From: Pedosphaera parvula Ellin514
GTDB lineage: Bacteria; Verrucomicrobiota; Verrucomicrobiia; Limisphaerales; Pedosphaeraceae
Assembly (NCBI RefSeq): GCF_000172555.1
Contig: NZ_ABOX02000038.1
Coordinates: 1 to 64,000 of the forward strand
Direction of reading: 5' to 3'
DNA length: 64,000 nt
Both the position numbers and the translations under genes were made by a program. The notes below the pieces were generated by a model that worked only from the letters and a program-made list of their open reading frames with translations, made no database searches and was not told where the DNA came from. Numbering within the stretch: the stretch's first letter is position 1; the number at the start of each line of letters is the position of its first letter. Shown here piece after piece: positions 9,212 to 17,406 of the stretch.

Positions 9212-10075
9212 GTGAAGTCCGTAACCCTTAAATCGCGTCACCATATACCTAAAGAAGACAGATTGGAAGATGAAAGCCGCGGCGATTTTAAATCGAGAAG
9301 ACCGGGTTCAACCCAAGCCAAATCTGAATTACATACCAAGATCTTGCCCTGGCCCGACATCATTCCCATGGGCCAGTGGGCTAACTATCGAGCCGCAATC
9401 GAAGCCGCAAAAACTGCCGGACTGAATTTTCTGCTGGGTGGAGGGTTCGCACTGGCTACTTACACAGGTTATTGGCGGAACACCAAGGACATTGATTTCT
9501 ACATAGAGCCCAGAGATCGCGAAGCCATGATTACCGCGCTTAGCAGTGTCGGTTTCGTGGATTATTATGATATCCGTCCTTATGACCCGGGCTGGATTTA
9601 TCGAAGTACTCGTGAGGGAATCATTGTCGACATCATATGGTCCATGGCAAATCGCCGTGCTGAAGTGGACGAACAGTGGTTCACGAGGGCACATCCCATT
9701 GTCGTGCGAGAAGAAGCGTTATCTGTGGCGCCGGTCGAAGAACTGCTTTGGTGCAAACTGTATATCTTGCAAAGAGATCATTGTGACTGGACAGATATAT
9801 TCAACATTTTGTTCTGTTGTGGTCCAAAACTGGACTGGAACCACCTCGTCGAAAGAGTCGGAGCCGACATCCCCCTGCTCCGTTCAGTGCTGATGGTTTA
9901 TGATTGGCTCTGCCCCAACAAGGCAATTGAACTTCCTTTGAAATTGAGGAGGAGGTTGGAATTGCCCAAGCCTAAGAAACTTCCGGAAGCCGAACAGCAA
10001 CGTCGCATACGCTTGCTCGACAACCGCGCCTGGTTTTCAGGCATGCATCCCATAAGCCAACATTTGGAGGTCTAA
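9212..10075 (+). CDS. nucleotidyltransferase-like protein (MNT superfamily)
   Basis: 287 residues from a GTG, or 235 from the ATG at 9368; the N-terminal 50 residues are low in conservation signals, so the later start is possible. The segment FLLGGGFALATYTGYWRNTK followed by DIDFYI shows the G-G...D-x-D pattern of the minimal nucleotidyltransferase fold, as in aminoglycoside nucleotidyltransferase-like or AbiEii-like proteins. A third acidic position may be in IIVDIIW. The gene begins 18 nt after the SDR stop and may be cotranscribed. Without a recognised antitoxin partner, a toxin role is not supported. Substrate unknown. Confidence 0.65.
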   Translation: MKSVTLKSRHHIPKEDRLEDESRGDFKSRRPGSTQAKSELHTKILPWPDIIPMGQWANYRAAIEAAKTAGLNFLLGGGFALATYTGYWRNTKDIDFYIEPRDREAMITALSSVGFVDYYDIRPYDPGWIYRSTREGIIVDIIWSMANRRAEVDEQWFTRAHPIVVREEALSVAPVEELLWCKLYILQRDHCDWTDIFNILFCCGPKLDWNHLVERVGADIPLLRSVLMVYDWLCPNKAIELPLKLRRRLELPKPKKLPEAEQQRRIRLLDNRAWFSGMHPISQHLEV

Positions 10076-10117
10076 CCCAATTATTGTACTCACCGTAATT
10101 TACCAAAGGAGACCCTT

Positions 10118-10933
10118 ATGTTAATCGGCACCATGAACCATCCGGCGAAGGACGTCATCAAGGAGATAGAATGGATTGCCGGGATGGGACTCGAGTTCGT
10201 CGACCTGACTTTGGAGCCTCCTGCTGCCGCGCTCTGGAATGTAGACGTGGAGGAAACCCGGGCGGTCCTCAAAGCACATGCCCTTCCGGTGGTTGGACAT
10301 ACAGCCTACTATTTGCCAATAGCCAGTCCTTTTGAATCCGTTCGTCGTGCGGCAGTGGAAGAGTTAAAGCACTGTGCAGAAGCATTCGCAAAGATCGGAG
10401 CCAGTTGGATGAACATCCATCCTGATCGAAATGCGCCGATGCACGAGAAGGGTTTCATCATTGAGCGAAATCTGCAAAGTTTGCGGGAAATAAACCAGAC
10501 AGCACAGGATGTCGGAGTGGGCTTGATGATCGAAAATCTTCCCGGTTACTATAATACTGTCCAGCAACTTGCTCCGATGCTGGATGCTATGCCAGATCTG
10601 GGTTTTCATTTGGATCTTGGGCACGCCAATCTTCAGGTGCAGCACAATTCGGCAGACGAATTAATAGCCACCTATGGTTCGCGTCTGCGCCACGTACACT
10701 TTCATGACAACAAGGGAGATGAAAAGGATCTGCATCTGCCCCTGGGAACAGGCAACATTGATTTTCGACGCTATGTTCGAATGCTTCAGAAACACGGTTA
10801 TGATGGCACGATCACGCTGGAGGTCTTCACGCCGGATAAACATTATTTGAGTTACAGCCGGGATGTTCTACGCCGGCTGTGGAATGAGACTTCGGTCGGA
10901 AAAGTGAGCGCAGCGGCCATTGCTACTACTTAG
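10118..10933 (+). CDS. sugar phosphate isomerase/epimerase-like TIM barrel protein
   Basis: 271 residues with a well-placed AAGGAGA 6-7 nt before the ATG. The fold is the AP-endonuclease-2/xylose isomerase-like barrel: strand ends carry GLEFVDLTLEPP, VVGHTAYYLP, SWMNIHPDRN, GLMIENLPG (metal-binding Glu), LGFHLDLGHANL (Asp/His ligands), LRHVHFHDNKG (His ligands) and GTITLEVFTPD (last Glu). These are the divalent-metal sites expected of active members. Reactions in the family include ketose epimerisation and inosose dehydration; the substrate here is unknown. It stands alone, preceded by the nucleotidyltransferase-like gene and followed by a lipoprotein gene. Confidence 0.85.
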   Translation: MLIGTMNHPAKDVIKEIEWIAGMGLEFVDLTLEPPAAALWNVDVEETRAVLKAHALPVVGHTAYYLPIASPFESVRRAAVEELKHCAEAFAKIGASWMNIHPDRNAPMHEKGFIIERNLQSLREINQTAQDVGVGLMIENLPGYYNTVQQLAPMLDAMPDLGFHLDLGHANLQVQHNSADELIATYGSRLRHVHFHDNKGDEKDLHLPLGTGNIDFRRYVRMLQKHGYDGTITLEVFTPDKHYLSYSRDVLRRLWNETSVGKVSAAAIATT

Positions 10934-11038
10934 TACACCCCAATTTGAATATCCTTCTCGCGATTATATTTTAGCGATGCGTCTACCTGCGTGTCCGCAG
11001 AAAACATCGTACCAAATTAGAAGGAGTAACGAAACTTT

Positions 11039-11809
11039 ATGTGCAAAATGCTATGCGCCTCATTGGCGGTTGTTGCGCTTCTCAATTGCACCGGATGTCA
11101 CAATGTGCCAGCCACGAGCGGCAACCAGGGCACAATAGCTGGAGGATTGGGTGGGACTACATCAGGTGCTGCCATTGGAAGCGAACACAATCGAGGCGCG
11201 CACAATCGCGTGCTCGGAGTACTTCTGGGCGGTTCGCTGGGAGCGGGAGCGGGTTATGTTGTGGGAGCCAACAGTGATATGATTCTCGGTCGTGATCATG
11301 CGGCAGCAACTCAAGCCACACAAAAGGCCGAGACCAATCCGGCCACACCACAGGATGTTCGCAACAGCAACACTGCCGATTTGAATCACGATGGCTTCGT
11401 CACCATGGATGAAGTCGCGGCCATGAAAGCCGCCGGACTGTCAGACGACCAGATGTTGCAGAGATTGCGGGCGACCGATCAGGTATTTGAGTTAACCGCC
11501 CAACAGCAACAGTATCTGCGCGATCACGGAGTGGACCAAACCGTCATCAGCCAAATGGAAAACATCAACCTTGATAAGCGCCAGCAAATCCTCAGCAGCC
11601 AAAGCAACTTGGGCGCGGCTCCGGGTTACACCAATACGAATCCGGGCGCAACACACCCAATTTCGACTTATCCGACCGTGCCGCATCCTAACGCTGTTCC
11701 GCCGGGCCCAACGGCTCCCATCACCACCTCTCCTGACATGACGCCATCGACAACGATTTACACAAGTGGCCCTACTGGAGCTGTTATTGGCCAGCCCGCA
11801 CCCAGATGA
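11039..11809 (+). CDS. lipoprotein with glycine-zipper and EF-hand motifs
   Basis: 256 residues; AAGGAG lies about 11 nt before the ATG. The signal ends at LNCTGC, giving a lipidated Cys near residue 20. Residues about 30-80 are a glycine zipper (TIAGGLGGTTSGAAIG, then VLGVLLGGSLGAGAGYVVGA), a membrane-inserting or oligomerising motif. Around residues 115-127 a complete EF-hand loop, DLNHDGFVTMDE, has Asp/Asn/Asp at positions 1/3/5, Gly at 6 and Glu at 12, so it probably binds calcium. A helical section (ELTAQQQQYLRDHGV) and a Pro/Thr-rich tail follow. The combination suggests an envelope stress or structural protein. I do not know a characterised homologue. Confidence 0.75.
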   Translation: MCKMLCASLAVVALLNCTGCHNVPATSGNQGTIAGGLGGTTSGAAIGSEHNRGAHNRVLGVLLGGSLGAGAGYVVGANSDMILGRDHAAATQATQKAETNPATPQDVRNSNTADLNHDGFVTMDEVAAMKAAGLSDDQMLQRLRATDQVFELTAQQQQYLRDHGVDQTVISQMENINLDKRQQILSSQSNLGAAPGYTNTNPGATHPISTYPTVPHPNAVPPGPTAPITTSPDMTPSTTIYTSGPTGAVIGQPAPR

Positions 11810-11900
11810 CAACAACCAACACTCTCGCGGCGGGTGCCAGCAGTCTGGCACCCCTATATTCACAGGCTTATCCAACGTTAACCTGCATCCCCTTGTATAT

Positions 11901-12269
11901 ATGATTGAAGTGAGCAGTAAAAAATGGAAGGAATTCTGCCAACGGATTAATGATCAACTTGGCGGCGCCACCGTTACGATTGAAATAATTCAGTTGGATG
12001 GACGCCAAATCGAAGTTGGCCGGGATCTAACCTTTGATCGCGTGGAGTTTATTGGTGGTGTTGGTTGCAATGATACTATTAGTGTGCGCGCTAAAGGTAT
12101 TCGCGAGGTAAAACACGAAATCATCGAGCCCATCCATATCCGCCTCCGTCAAGTGGATGATAGCGGAACCTTCAATTCCATTGCCATCGAAGCTGAAAAT
12201 GGCACCTCGTTTCTCACCTTCCATCCCGCAATACACGCTCAGATGCTGGAGGGCTTGAATGTTACTTAA
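11901..12269 (+). CDS. DUF5335 family protein (copy 1)
   Basis: 122 residues from the ATG at 11901; the upstream extension of the open frame overlaps the previous gene and looks non-coding. The order of elements fits DUF5335: SSKKWKEFCQRIND at the N-terminus, a beta strand ATVTIEIIQLDG, the DRVEFIGGVGCNDTISVRA core, HEIIEPIHIRLRQVDDSG, and SIAIEAENGTSFLTFHP at the end. Family function is unknown; members are common in soil bacteria, often near stress genes. A paralogue lies at 54650-55141. No good ribosome binding site precedes the start, so coupling with the upstream lipoprotein gene (91 nt gap) is uncertain. Confidence 0.7.
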   Translation: MIEVSSKKWKEFCQRINDQLGGATVTIEIIQLDGRQIEVGRDLTFDRVEFIGGVGCNDTISVRAKGIREVKHEIIEPIHIRLRQVDDSGTFNSIAIEAENGTSFLTFHPAIHAQMLEGLNVT

Positions 12270-12463
12270 AGCGCCGGCGCGGTTCCTCGCGCTACAGCAG
12301 CAAGGCCTAATTAACAAACCTCCTCGCAGGGTATCTCCCGGAAGATGGGGAAATTACCCCGCTGAAATCAGGGTTTTACCGGGTTTGTGACCTGCGTCGC
12401 CGCGTATAAAGTATTTAGAGTTAGGGTAATCGGAGAAAACCAATCAACAAAAGGAAACGAAAA

Positions 12464-12790
12464 ATGAAAAAGCAAATACTTGTTATGTGTGCAGTGGCCA
12501 GTCTCGCCCTCGTGGGTTGTAACCGGGGTGGCGGCACGGGCGGCACAGGCACTGGCTCGGAAACGGACACTGGCTCATCCTCCTCAAGCTTACCCCATAG
12601 TGGGAATTACCGCGGCACTAACGCTATGAGTAGCACCAATACCGGTGCCGCAGGCAGCAGCTACAGCACCAATGCGGGCGCAGGGAGCAGTTCGGGCACC
12701 AACAGCAGTGGTGGTCTGGGCACTGATTCCAGTTCGAGCAGCGGGGCGGCCAGCAGCACCAATAGCAGCTCGGGTAACAATCCAAAATAA
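12464..12790 (+). CDS. low-complexity Ser/Gly/Thr/Asn-rich lipoprotein
   Basis: 108 residues, preceded by AAAGGAAACG. The signal MKKQILVMCAVASLALVGCN contains the lipobox LVGC, so lipidation is expected at Cys19. The rest is nearly all Gly, Ser, Thr, Asn and Ala (runs such as TGGTGTGSETDTGSS and SSGTNSSGGLGTDSS) with no hydrophobic core, so it should be disordered. The reading frame is clear from the signal peptide and codon use. It is followed by a hairpin at 12829-12857 that fits a terminator. Function unknown; it could act as an extended envelope tether or surface coat. Confidence 0.65.
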   Translation: MKKQILVMCAVASLALVGCNRGGGTGGTGTGSETDTGSSSSSLPHSGNYRGTNAMSSTNTGAAGSSYSTNAGAGSSSGTNSSGGLGTDSSSSSGAASSTNSSSGNNPK

Positions 12791-12828
12791 ATTGTCAGCT
12801 GCTTATCTGCGAATAGCTTAAAAAGGAC

Positions 12829-12857
12829 GAGGCCAGACACGGGTTGTGTCTGGCCTC
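12829..12857. terminator. hairpin between convergent genes, probably a bidirectional terminator
   Basis: A perfect 12-bp stem (GAGGCCAGACAC and its complement) with a 5-nt loop sits between the stop of the lipoprotein at 12790 and the stop of the M23 peptidase at 12879. On the minus strand a T5 run follows four bases after the stem; on the plus strand the T-tract is weaker. Confidence 0.65.
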
Positions 12858-12878
12858 ACGACTCTTTATAAACAGCAG

Positions 12879-13850
12879 TTAGCTACCGAGTTTCTTTTTA
12901 TCTTCGCCGCCGACAGGAATGTTTGCCTTAACTTCCTGGATTTCAGGAGCCGCAGCCTTGTAGCTTTGTCCGGCTGCCAGGGTTAATCCTGATTCCTTCG
13001 CAGTGCGAAAGCGCACTGGCAGACTCAAACGCTCCCGGCCGCTCCGGGTTTTGAATACGGAGAAATGAAGGTGTGGACCGCTGGTAAAACCAGTATTACC
13101 GGAATGGGCAATCAAATCACCGGCATTCACCTTGTCGCCAACGTTGACGGTAACTCCGCCCTTCATTAAGTGAGCATAGATGCCGATGGTGCCATCGGAG
13201 TGCTGGATCAGAACGCAATTCGCTGAATTCTCATATTTCCGATCAGGCCCACCAACATTGGAGTCGCCTCGTGCTTTGACTACAATTCCACCGCGCGCGG
13301 CGTGGATCGGCGTACCAATGGGCATTTTGAAATCGACAGCATATTCATCAGGACCGCTATGGCTGAAGCTGCCATGATACCCTTGAGAGACAGGGAATGA
13401 GCTGCCGGCAGCGTAAGGCAGAGTGTACATATAGGAGTCATCATGGACAGCAGTGGTGCTGCCGATGGTGAAGCAGTCTGAATAGCTATAGTTCCATGGC
13501 GCACCCTTCTCACCGGGAGTCATGGTAAAAGCCTCAACCGTTTGGTTTCCCGGAAAAACAGCAGTGAAGGGAAAATTCGTGCTCGCCTTCATATTCAGCA
13601 TTTTCATGTCGAACGTGGCCGTCACTTCCGCTGCTTCCAGATTTTGCACGTAGAAACGGGTCAAACCACCTTCTTCCTTAGTGAAAATCTTCAGCATCTT
13701 GCCAGGCATGGGTTCGGCATGGCTCACACCGCCGCCGAAGCTGCATAGCAATACCGTCAGGAGTGGTCCCCAAAAACTTCCAAGAAGAGTGATCCACCGG
13801 GTGGTCCGAACATTGCAGTTCCGTTGCTTGTTGATTAAATCGAATGTCAT
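12879..13850 (-). CDS. M23 family metallopeptidase, exported
   Basis: 323 residues with an N-terminal hydrophobic signal (ITLLGSFWGPLLTVLLCSF, about 21-39, then VSHAEP). The C-terminal half is a LytM-type M23 domain: HSGPDEYAVDFKMP contains the first His and the Asp of the zinc site, IGIYAHLMKG lies between, and GPHLHFSVF gives the H-x-H. The N-terminal half (about 45-140) is a beta-rich domain of unknown type. M23 enzymes cut peptide cross-links in peptidoglycan or bind LytM-type partners. All catalytic residues are visible, so it should be active. It converges on the low-complexity lipoprotein gene and is separated from GH43 by a hairpin. Confidence 0.85.
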   Translation of the reverse strand: MTFDLINKQRNCNVRTTRWITLLGSFWGPLLTVLLCSFGGGVSHAEPMPGKMLKIFTKEEGGLTRFYVQNLEAAEVTATFDMKMLNMKASTNFPFTAVFPGNQTVEAFTMTPGEKGAPWNYSYSDCFTIGSTTAVHDDSYMYTLPYAAGSSFPVSQGYHGSFSHSGPDEYAVDFKMPIGTPIHAARGGIVVKARGDSNVGGPDRKYENSANCVLIQHSDGTIGIYAHLMKGGVTVNVGDKVNAGDLIAHSGNTGFTSGPHLHFSVFKTRSGRERLSLPVRFRTAKESGLTLAAGQSYKAAAPEIQEVKANIPVGGEDKKKLGS

Positions 13851-13880
13851 TGTCTCGTTATTTTTTCTTTCTGTTTAACT

Positions 13881-13906
13881 CCCCACCGACCAGCAGGTCG
13901 GTGGGG
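13881..13906. terminator. GC-rich hairpin downstream of the GH43 gene
   Basis: CCCCACCGACC, a 4-nt loop AGCA, and GGTCGGTGGGG form a perfect 11-bp stem 12 bp after the GH43 stop codon (minus strand). Position suggests a transcription end for the GH43 gene. No T-run follows on either strand, so intrinsic termination is not certain. Confidence 0.45.
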
Positions 13907-13918
13907 CAAATTTGAATT

Positions 13919-14869
13919 CTAGGCCGCAATCGGCGCTGACGTGGTGACAGCCGCCGGGGTAAATACGGGCACCGATTGTGTTAGTGATTGGCTGCGAGGT
14001 GCTGGCTTGCCAAAGTCTGGCAATCCATTCGCGAACCAGGTGAATCGCTTCGCATGCACATCGCGATCATCCCAACCATGGGTTTTCGAGGACTTGGAAT
14101 GATAGAGAATCCAGTCTTCCGTTCCACAGAGGGATTTCACGAAGGAACAGTGTCCCACACCCCAGACCTCTTCGGTGCTTTCAAGCACCGGACCGTGCTT
14201 TGTCCAGGCAGAGGGGCTGAGCAGATCGTCACCTGAGTAACGCAGCAGGCCCAGGCAGTAGTGTTCTGTCCAACTGCCGCTTGCGGAATAAACGACAAAA
14301 ATTTCGTTATTGCGCTTGAGGACCTGCGGGCCTTCACAAATGGGCATTGCTTTCTGTTCCCATGGCTGGTCCGGCACGCAAATCACGCTGCGATGACCGG
14401 TCAGGGCCACCGGATTTTTCATCTGCGAGATGTAAAGGTTCTGTTGGCCATCCTTATGCCCTGGCCAACCGGACCAGATGAAATACATCCGCCCGTCGTC
14501 CAGGCTCAGGACAGTCCCGTCAATAGCCCAACCATCGGTCTTCAATTCGCCACAGCAGCGATATTTGCCCATCGGATCATCGCTTTCAGACTCGAGAACC
14601 CACATGCGATGGTTTTCATTCTTCCCATCGTCGGCCGCATAATAGATGAACCATTTATTGCCAAGCCGATGAAGTTCAGGCGCCCAAATTGCATGGCTGT
14701 TTCTGCCAGTCGCGGGAGCATTCCAAACACAAACCCCGGGATCCTGACCGATGCCGGCAAGGGTCCTCGACTTCCGAATTCGGATGCTTCGGTGGTGGTT
14801 CTTACTTTCGCAGTAGTAGTAAACACCTTCGTGTTGAATCATCCACGGGTCGGCTGAATGGGTCGGCAA
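13919..14869 (-). CDS. glycoside hydrolase family 43-like protein
   Basis: 316 residues. Three acidic residues of the GH43 five-bladed propeller are visible: HSADPWMIQ (base Asp), DGWAIDGTV (pKa-modulating Asp) and PICEGPQV (acid Glu). Substrates of the family are arabinans and xylans. The first available start is a TTG at 14869 that puts the catalytic Asp only seven residues from the N-terminus; similarity continues upstream in frame (GRSINPIL, the usual lead-in to ADP in GH43) with no ATG, GTG or TTG before the stop at 14993. Either an unusual start is used or the 5' end is damaged. No signal peptide is present, so it may be cytoplasmic. Confidence 0.8.
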   Translation of the reverse strand: MPTHSADPWMIQHEGVYYYCESKNHHRSIRIRKSRTLAGIGQDPGVCVWNAPATGRNSHAIWAPELHRLGNKWFIYYAADDGKNENHRMWVLESESDDPMGKYRCCGELKTDGWAIDGTVLSLDDGRMYFIWSGWPGHKDGQQNLYISQMKNPVALTGHRSVICVPDQPWEQKAMPICEGPQVLKRNNEIFVVYSASGSWTEHYCLGLLRYSGDDLLSPSAWTKHGPVLESTEEVWGVGHCSFVKSLCGTEDWILYHSKSSKTHGWDDRDVHAKRFTWFANGLPDFGKPAPRSQSLTQSVPVFTPAAVTTSAPIAA

Positions 14870-15106
14870 TATCGGGTTTATACTTCGGCCTTTCGGTCTT
14901 AAATTGTTCTTTCTGATTTGGCGCTTTTTCCGTGCTCCGCTCCGCCCGGAAAGCCAATCTTGTCCAGAGCCCTTGCTCTGATGCTGTGCAGATTAGACCG
15001 GATCGCTTAAACGTGTCTGTAGGAGCGCTCCGATAATTTTGTAGGTGTTTGTCCGAGGACTTTTGGACGGGAAAAACGGTCGAAGGGAATTGAAGAACAT
15101 GCTCTT

Positions 15107-16084
15107 ATGCGTTTAACTGGAAGGATGGCAGAACAGCAACTGCACTTGTTCGATCCGACCAAGCCGCTCCTCGAGCGCTTCGGGGTGGATTTCTTTCGTG
15201 CAGTCCCCAAAAAACCAGGAGTTTATATTATGAGCGGGGAAAAGGATCGGGTGCTGTATGTCGGTCAATCGAAGAATCTTCGTCAGCGCCTCTCTTCATA
15301 CAAGAATGCGAAGCCAGATCGTGTGCCCCGGAAAATTATTCGTTTGGTTCACTCGGTAAGAGCCATCACCTGGCAGGAATGTGACTCTCCGGAAGCCGCT
15401 CTCTTGAAGGAAAATGAACTCCTTCGCACGCTAAGGCCGAAGTTTAACAAGCTAAACACCTATCCAAAGGCATATGGATTTATCGGGTTGAAGCGAATCG
15501 GAAACCAGATGGATTTTTGGATTGGCTTTGAGCCGAGGCCTGAGGGAATGGTTTATGGTGCTTTTAAAACGGGCTGTATGCGTGGTTATGCAACGATGCT
15601 GCGATTGATCTGGTCTGCTCTGAAGCAACCACAATCTCCCCATGAACTCCCGGCACCATTAACCGCGCTGACACCGCCCCGCACTTATACTCTCCACATT
15701 GACCAAAATCCGGGATTGCTGGAGCCTGATGCCCTCGCCAAAGCCATTACAAACTACTTGGAAGGGGTATCTGACGAGTTAATTCCATTGCTCTCCAATG
15801 CCTTGCCACAAAATGAAACCCTCTGTTCATTCCAGCGGAATCTGCAGCTGAGTGATCTGGAGGTGCTGAGTGGCTTTTTCGAGCGAGGGACCAGACGCAA
15901 TTATTATCTGCGTCAAAAATATGGTGTTTCTGGTCCGATCATCCCGCAGGAAGAGCTCGATGACTTGCTGGTATTTAAGAAATACGAATTGGCTGGCAGC
16001 AACTCATTGGAAAATGAAGAGCAGCTTATCACTCCGATGTCGTCTGATTTTGCCAGTTGTCCTGCTCCATCCCCTGCCCCGTAG
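15107..16084 (+). CDS. GIY-YIG nuclease, UvrC N-terminal-like (Cho-type)
   Basis: 325 residues. The GIY-YIG domain spans about residues 30-115: KKPGVYIMSGEKDRVLYVGQ supplies the VYI...YVG core, then SKNLRQRLSSY with the conserved Arg, and ALLKENELLRTLRPKFN with the metal-binding Glu and the Asn. This arrangement is that of the UvrC N-terminal 3' incision domain and of Cho, which nicks the 3' side of DNA lesions. The C-terminal 200 residues do not look like UvrC endonuclease V or HhH modules. So it is probably a stand-alone excision-repair-type nuclease. The gene's 3' end overlaps the convergent GH1-like gene by 56 bp. Confidence 0.82.
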   Translation: MRLTGRMAEQQLHLFDPTKPLLERFGVDFFRAVPKKPGVYIMSGEKDRVLYVGQSKNLRQRLSSYKNAKPDRVPRKIIRLVHSVRAITWQECDSPEAALLKENELLRTLRPKFNKLNTYPKAYGFIGLKRIGNQMDFWIGFEPRPEGMVYGAFKTGCMRGYATMLRLIWSALKQPQSPHELPAPLTALTPPRTYTLHIDQNPGLLEPDALAKAITNYLEGVSDELIPLLSNALPQNETLCSFQRNLQLSDLEVLSGFFERGTRRNYYLRQKYGVSGPIIPQEELDDLLVFKKYELAGSNSLENEEQLITPMSSDFASCPAPSPAP

Positions 16085-17357
16085 CTTGATCTGCACGCCT
16101 GATCTCGTCGCGCAGTTTCTTTGATCGCAGTGAGGGTTGCTGGCTGGGTAGCTCCACGGGAACCTGCAAACAAAGACTTTGGGTAGGCAATACGGTACGC
16201 CAATCCTCTATTAATTGCTTATAAGCCCGGCCCACAGGACGAATCTTACGGTTGAGGTCATAGAGTCCGAGAGGATTCACATGATGATTCTCCTCCCGCA
16301 AAGCCGAGTCCCAGTCCATTTGATCCGTTAGGGAATACCACGTAAATCCCACGATGGGCACGCCGCTATTCCGAACCCGCAACACATTGGCCCATTCCTT
16401 CCAAAGCCAGTAAACCGCTTCATCACCCTTTGGCCCCTGGTTCAGGTTGGTTTCAGTATGCATCACCGGCAACTTGTAACGTTCGTGATACTGCCTGGTA
16501 ATTTCGTTATATCCAAATACTTCGCCTGAAGGATACGTTTTGCCATCAGCCGCCACACGATGCTCGTTCGTCACATAGTAATCATTCCCCATGATGCAAT
16601 GATGCTTGAGTTGATGATGCAGAAAAAAATGATACTCGTTACGGGTCATTCCGTTATCCAAAAGAAACTCATACATCTCTGAACTCACCCGCCGTCCATA
16701 ATTCAAGTCCAGCGATAAAAACCGCTTTGCGTTCATGATCTCGGCCGGCTTGATGGCCCTGGGATTCTCCGCGTGAAAATATTCGGAGGCTTCACTTTGG
16801 ATGAAAATGGCGTCCGGCCGGATCTTTAAAATTTCGTGCATGGCCAGCACATTGGCTTTAACGATGTGCTTCAATGCGGTGACGAAACTCCGCTCGCTTC
16901 GCAACCGTTCATTCCACCAGCCGTAGGCTGCTGAGAACTGGGCGCAGATATACATCTCATTCACCGGTGTGTAGAGCTGCACCCATGGATATCGATTGGC
17001 AAAGGCGAATGCGTATTTGGCGAACAACGCCGGAAATTCAGGATTTTGGAAATTCCCAATCCAGTCCGGCACACCGAAGTGGCATAAATCTGCAATGGGA
17101 ATGATATCTCGAGCCCGCAATTGTTCGAAGGTCACATCGGCAAATGACCAATCAAACTTTTCCGGTCCCGGAAAAGTACGATAGAGAGGAACCCCATAAC
17201 GAAGAAACGAGATGCCCAGTTCCTGCACCAGGTCGAAGTCCAAATGCCACTGGTCGTAATGCCCGCAACGCTCCATTTGATCCACTCGCACGCGACCGTT
17301 TTCGATTGTAGGAGAACTATTCTCAATCCCGGTGGCAAACATGAAAGCACCAACCAT
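16029..17357 (-). CDS. glycoside hydrolase family 1-like protein (beta-glycosidase)
   Basis: 442 residues with the TIM-barrel layout of GH1. It opens MFATGIENSSPTI, then LGISFLRYGVPLYRTFPGP, and has the acid/base motif TPVNEMY (GH1 usually T-[LF]-N-E-P) near residue 160 and the nucleophile segment VMHTETNLN (usually I-T-E-N-G) near residue 305. FTWYSLTDQMDWD, corresponding to the WSLLDNFEW region, also fits. Both motifs depart from the classical consensus, so this belongs to a divergent GH1-like group. No signal peptide. The C-terminal 60 residues are hydrophilic and may be extra. Next to GH43 and GIY-YIG genes; substrate unknown. Confidence 0.78.
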   Translation of the reverse strand: MVGAFMFATGIENSSPTIENGRVRVDQMERCGHYDQWHLDFDLVQELGISFLRYGVPLYRTFPGPEKFDWSFADVTFEQLRARDIIPIADLCHFGVPDWIGNFQNPEFPALFAKYAFAFANRYPWVQLYTPVNEMYICAQFSAAYGWWNERLRSERSFVTALKHIVKANVLAMHEILKIRPDAIFIQSEASEYFHAENPRAIKPAEIMNAKRFLSLDLNYGRRVSSEMYEFLLDNGMTRNEYHFFLHHQLKHHCIMGNDYYVTNEHRVAADGKTYPSGEVFGYNEITRQYHERYKLPVMHTETNLNQGPKGDEAVYWLWKEWANVLRVRNSGVPIVGFTWYSLTDQMDWDSALREENHHVNPLGLYDLNRKIRPVGRAYKQLIEDWRTVLPTQSLCLQVPVELPSQQPSLRSKKLRDEIRRADQATGQGMEQDNWQNQTTSE

Positions 17358-17406
17358 TTACCATTATAATCCTCTGGTCCTGAATACCCAAATTGTTTTT
17401 GGCGAA

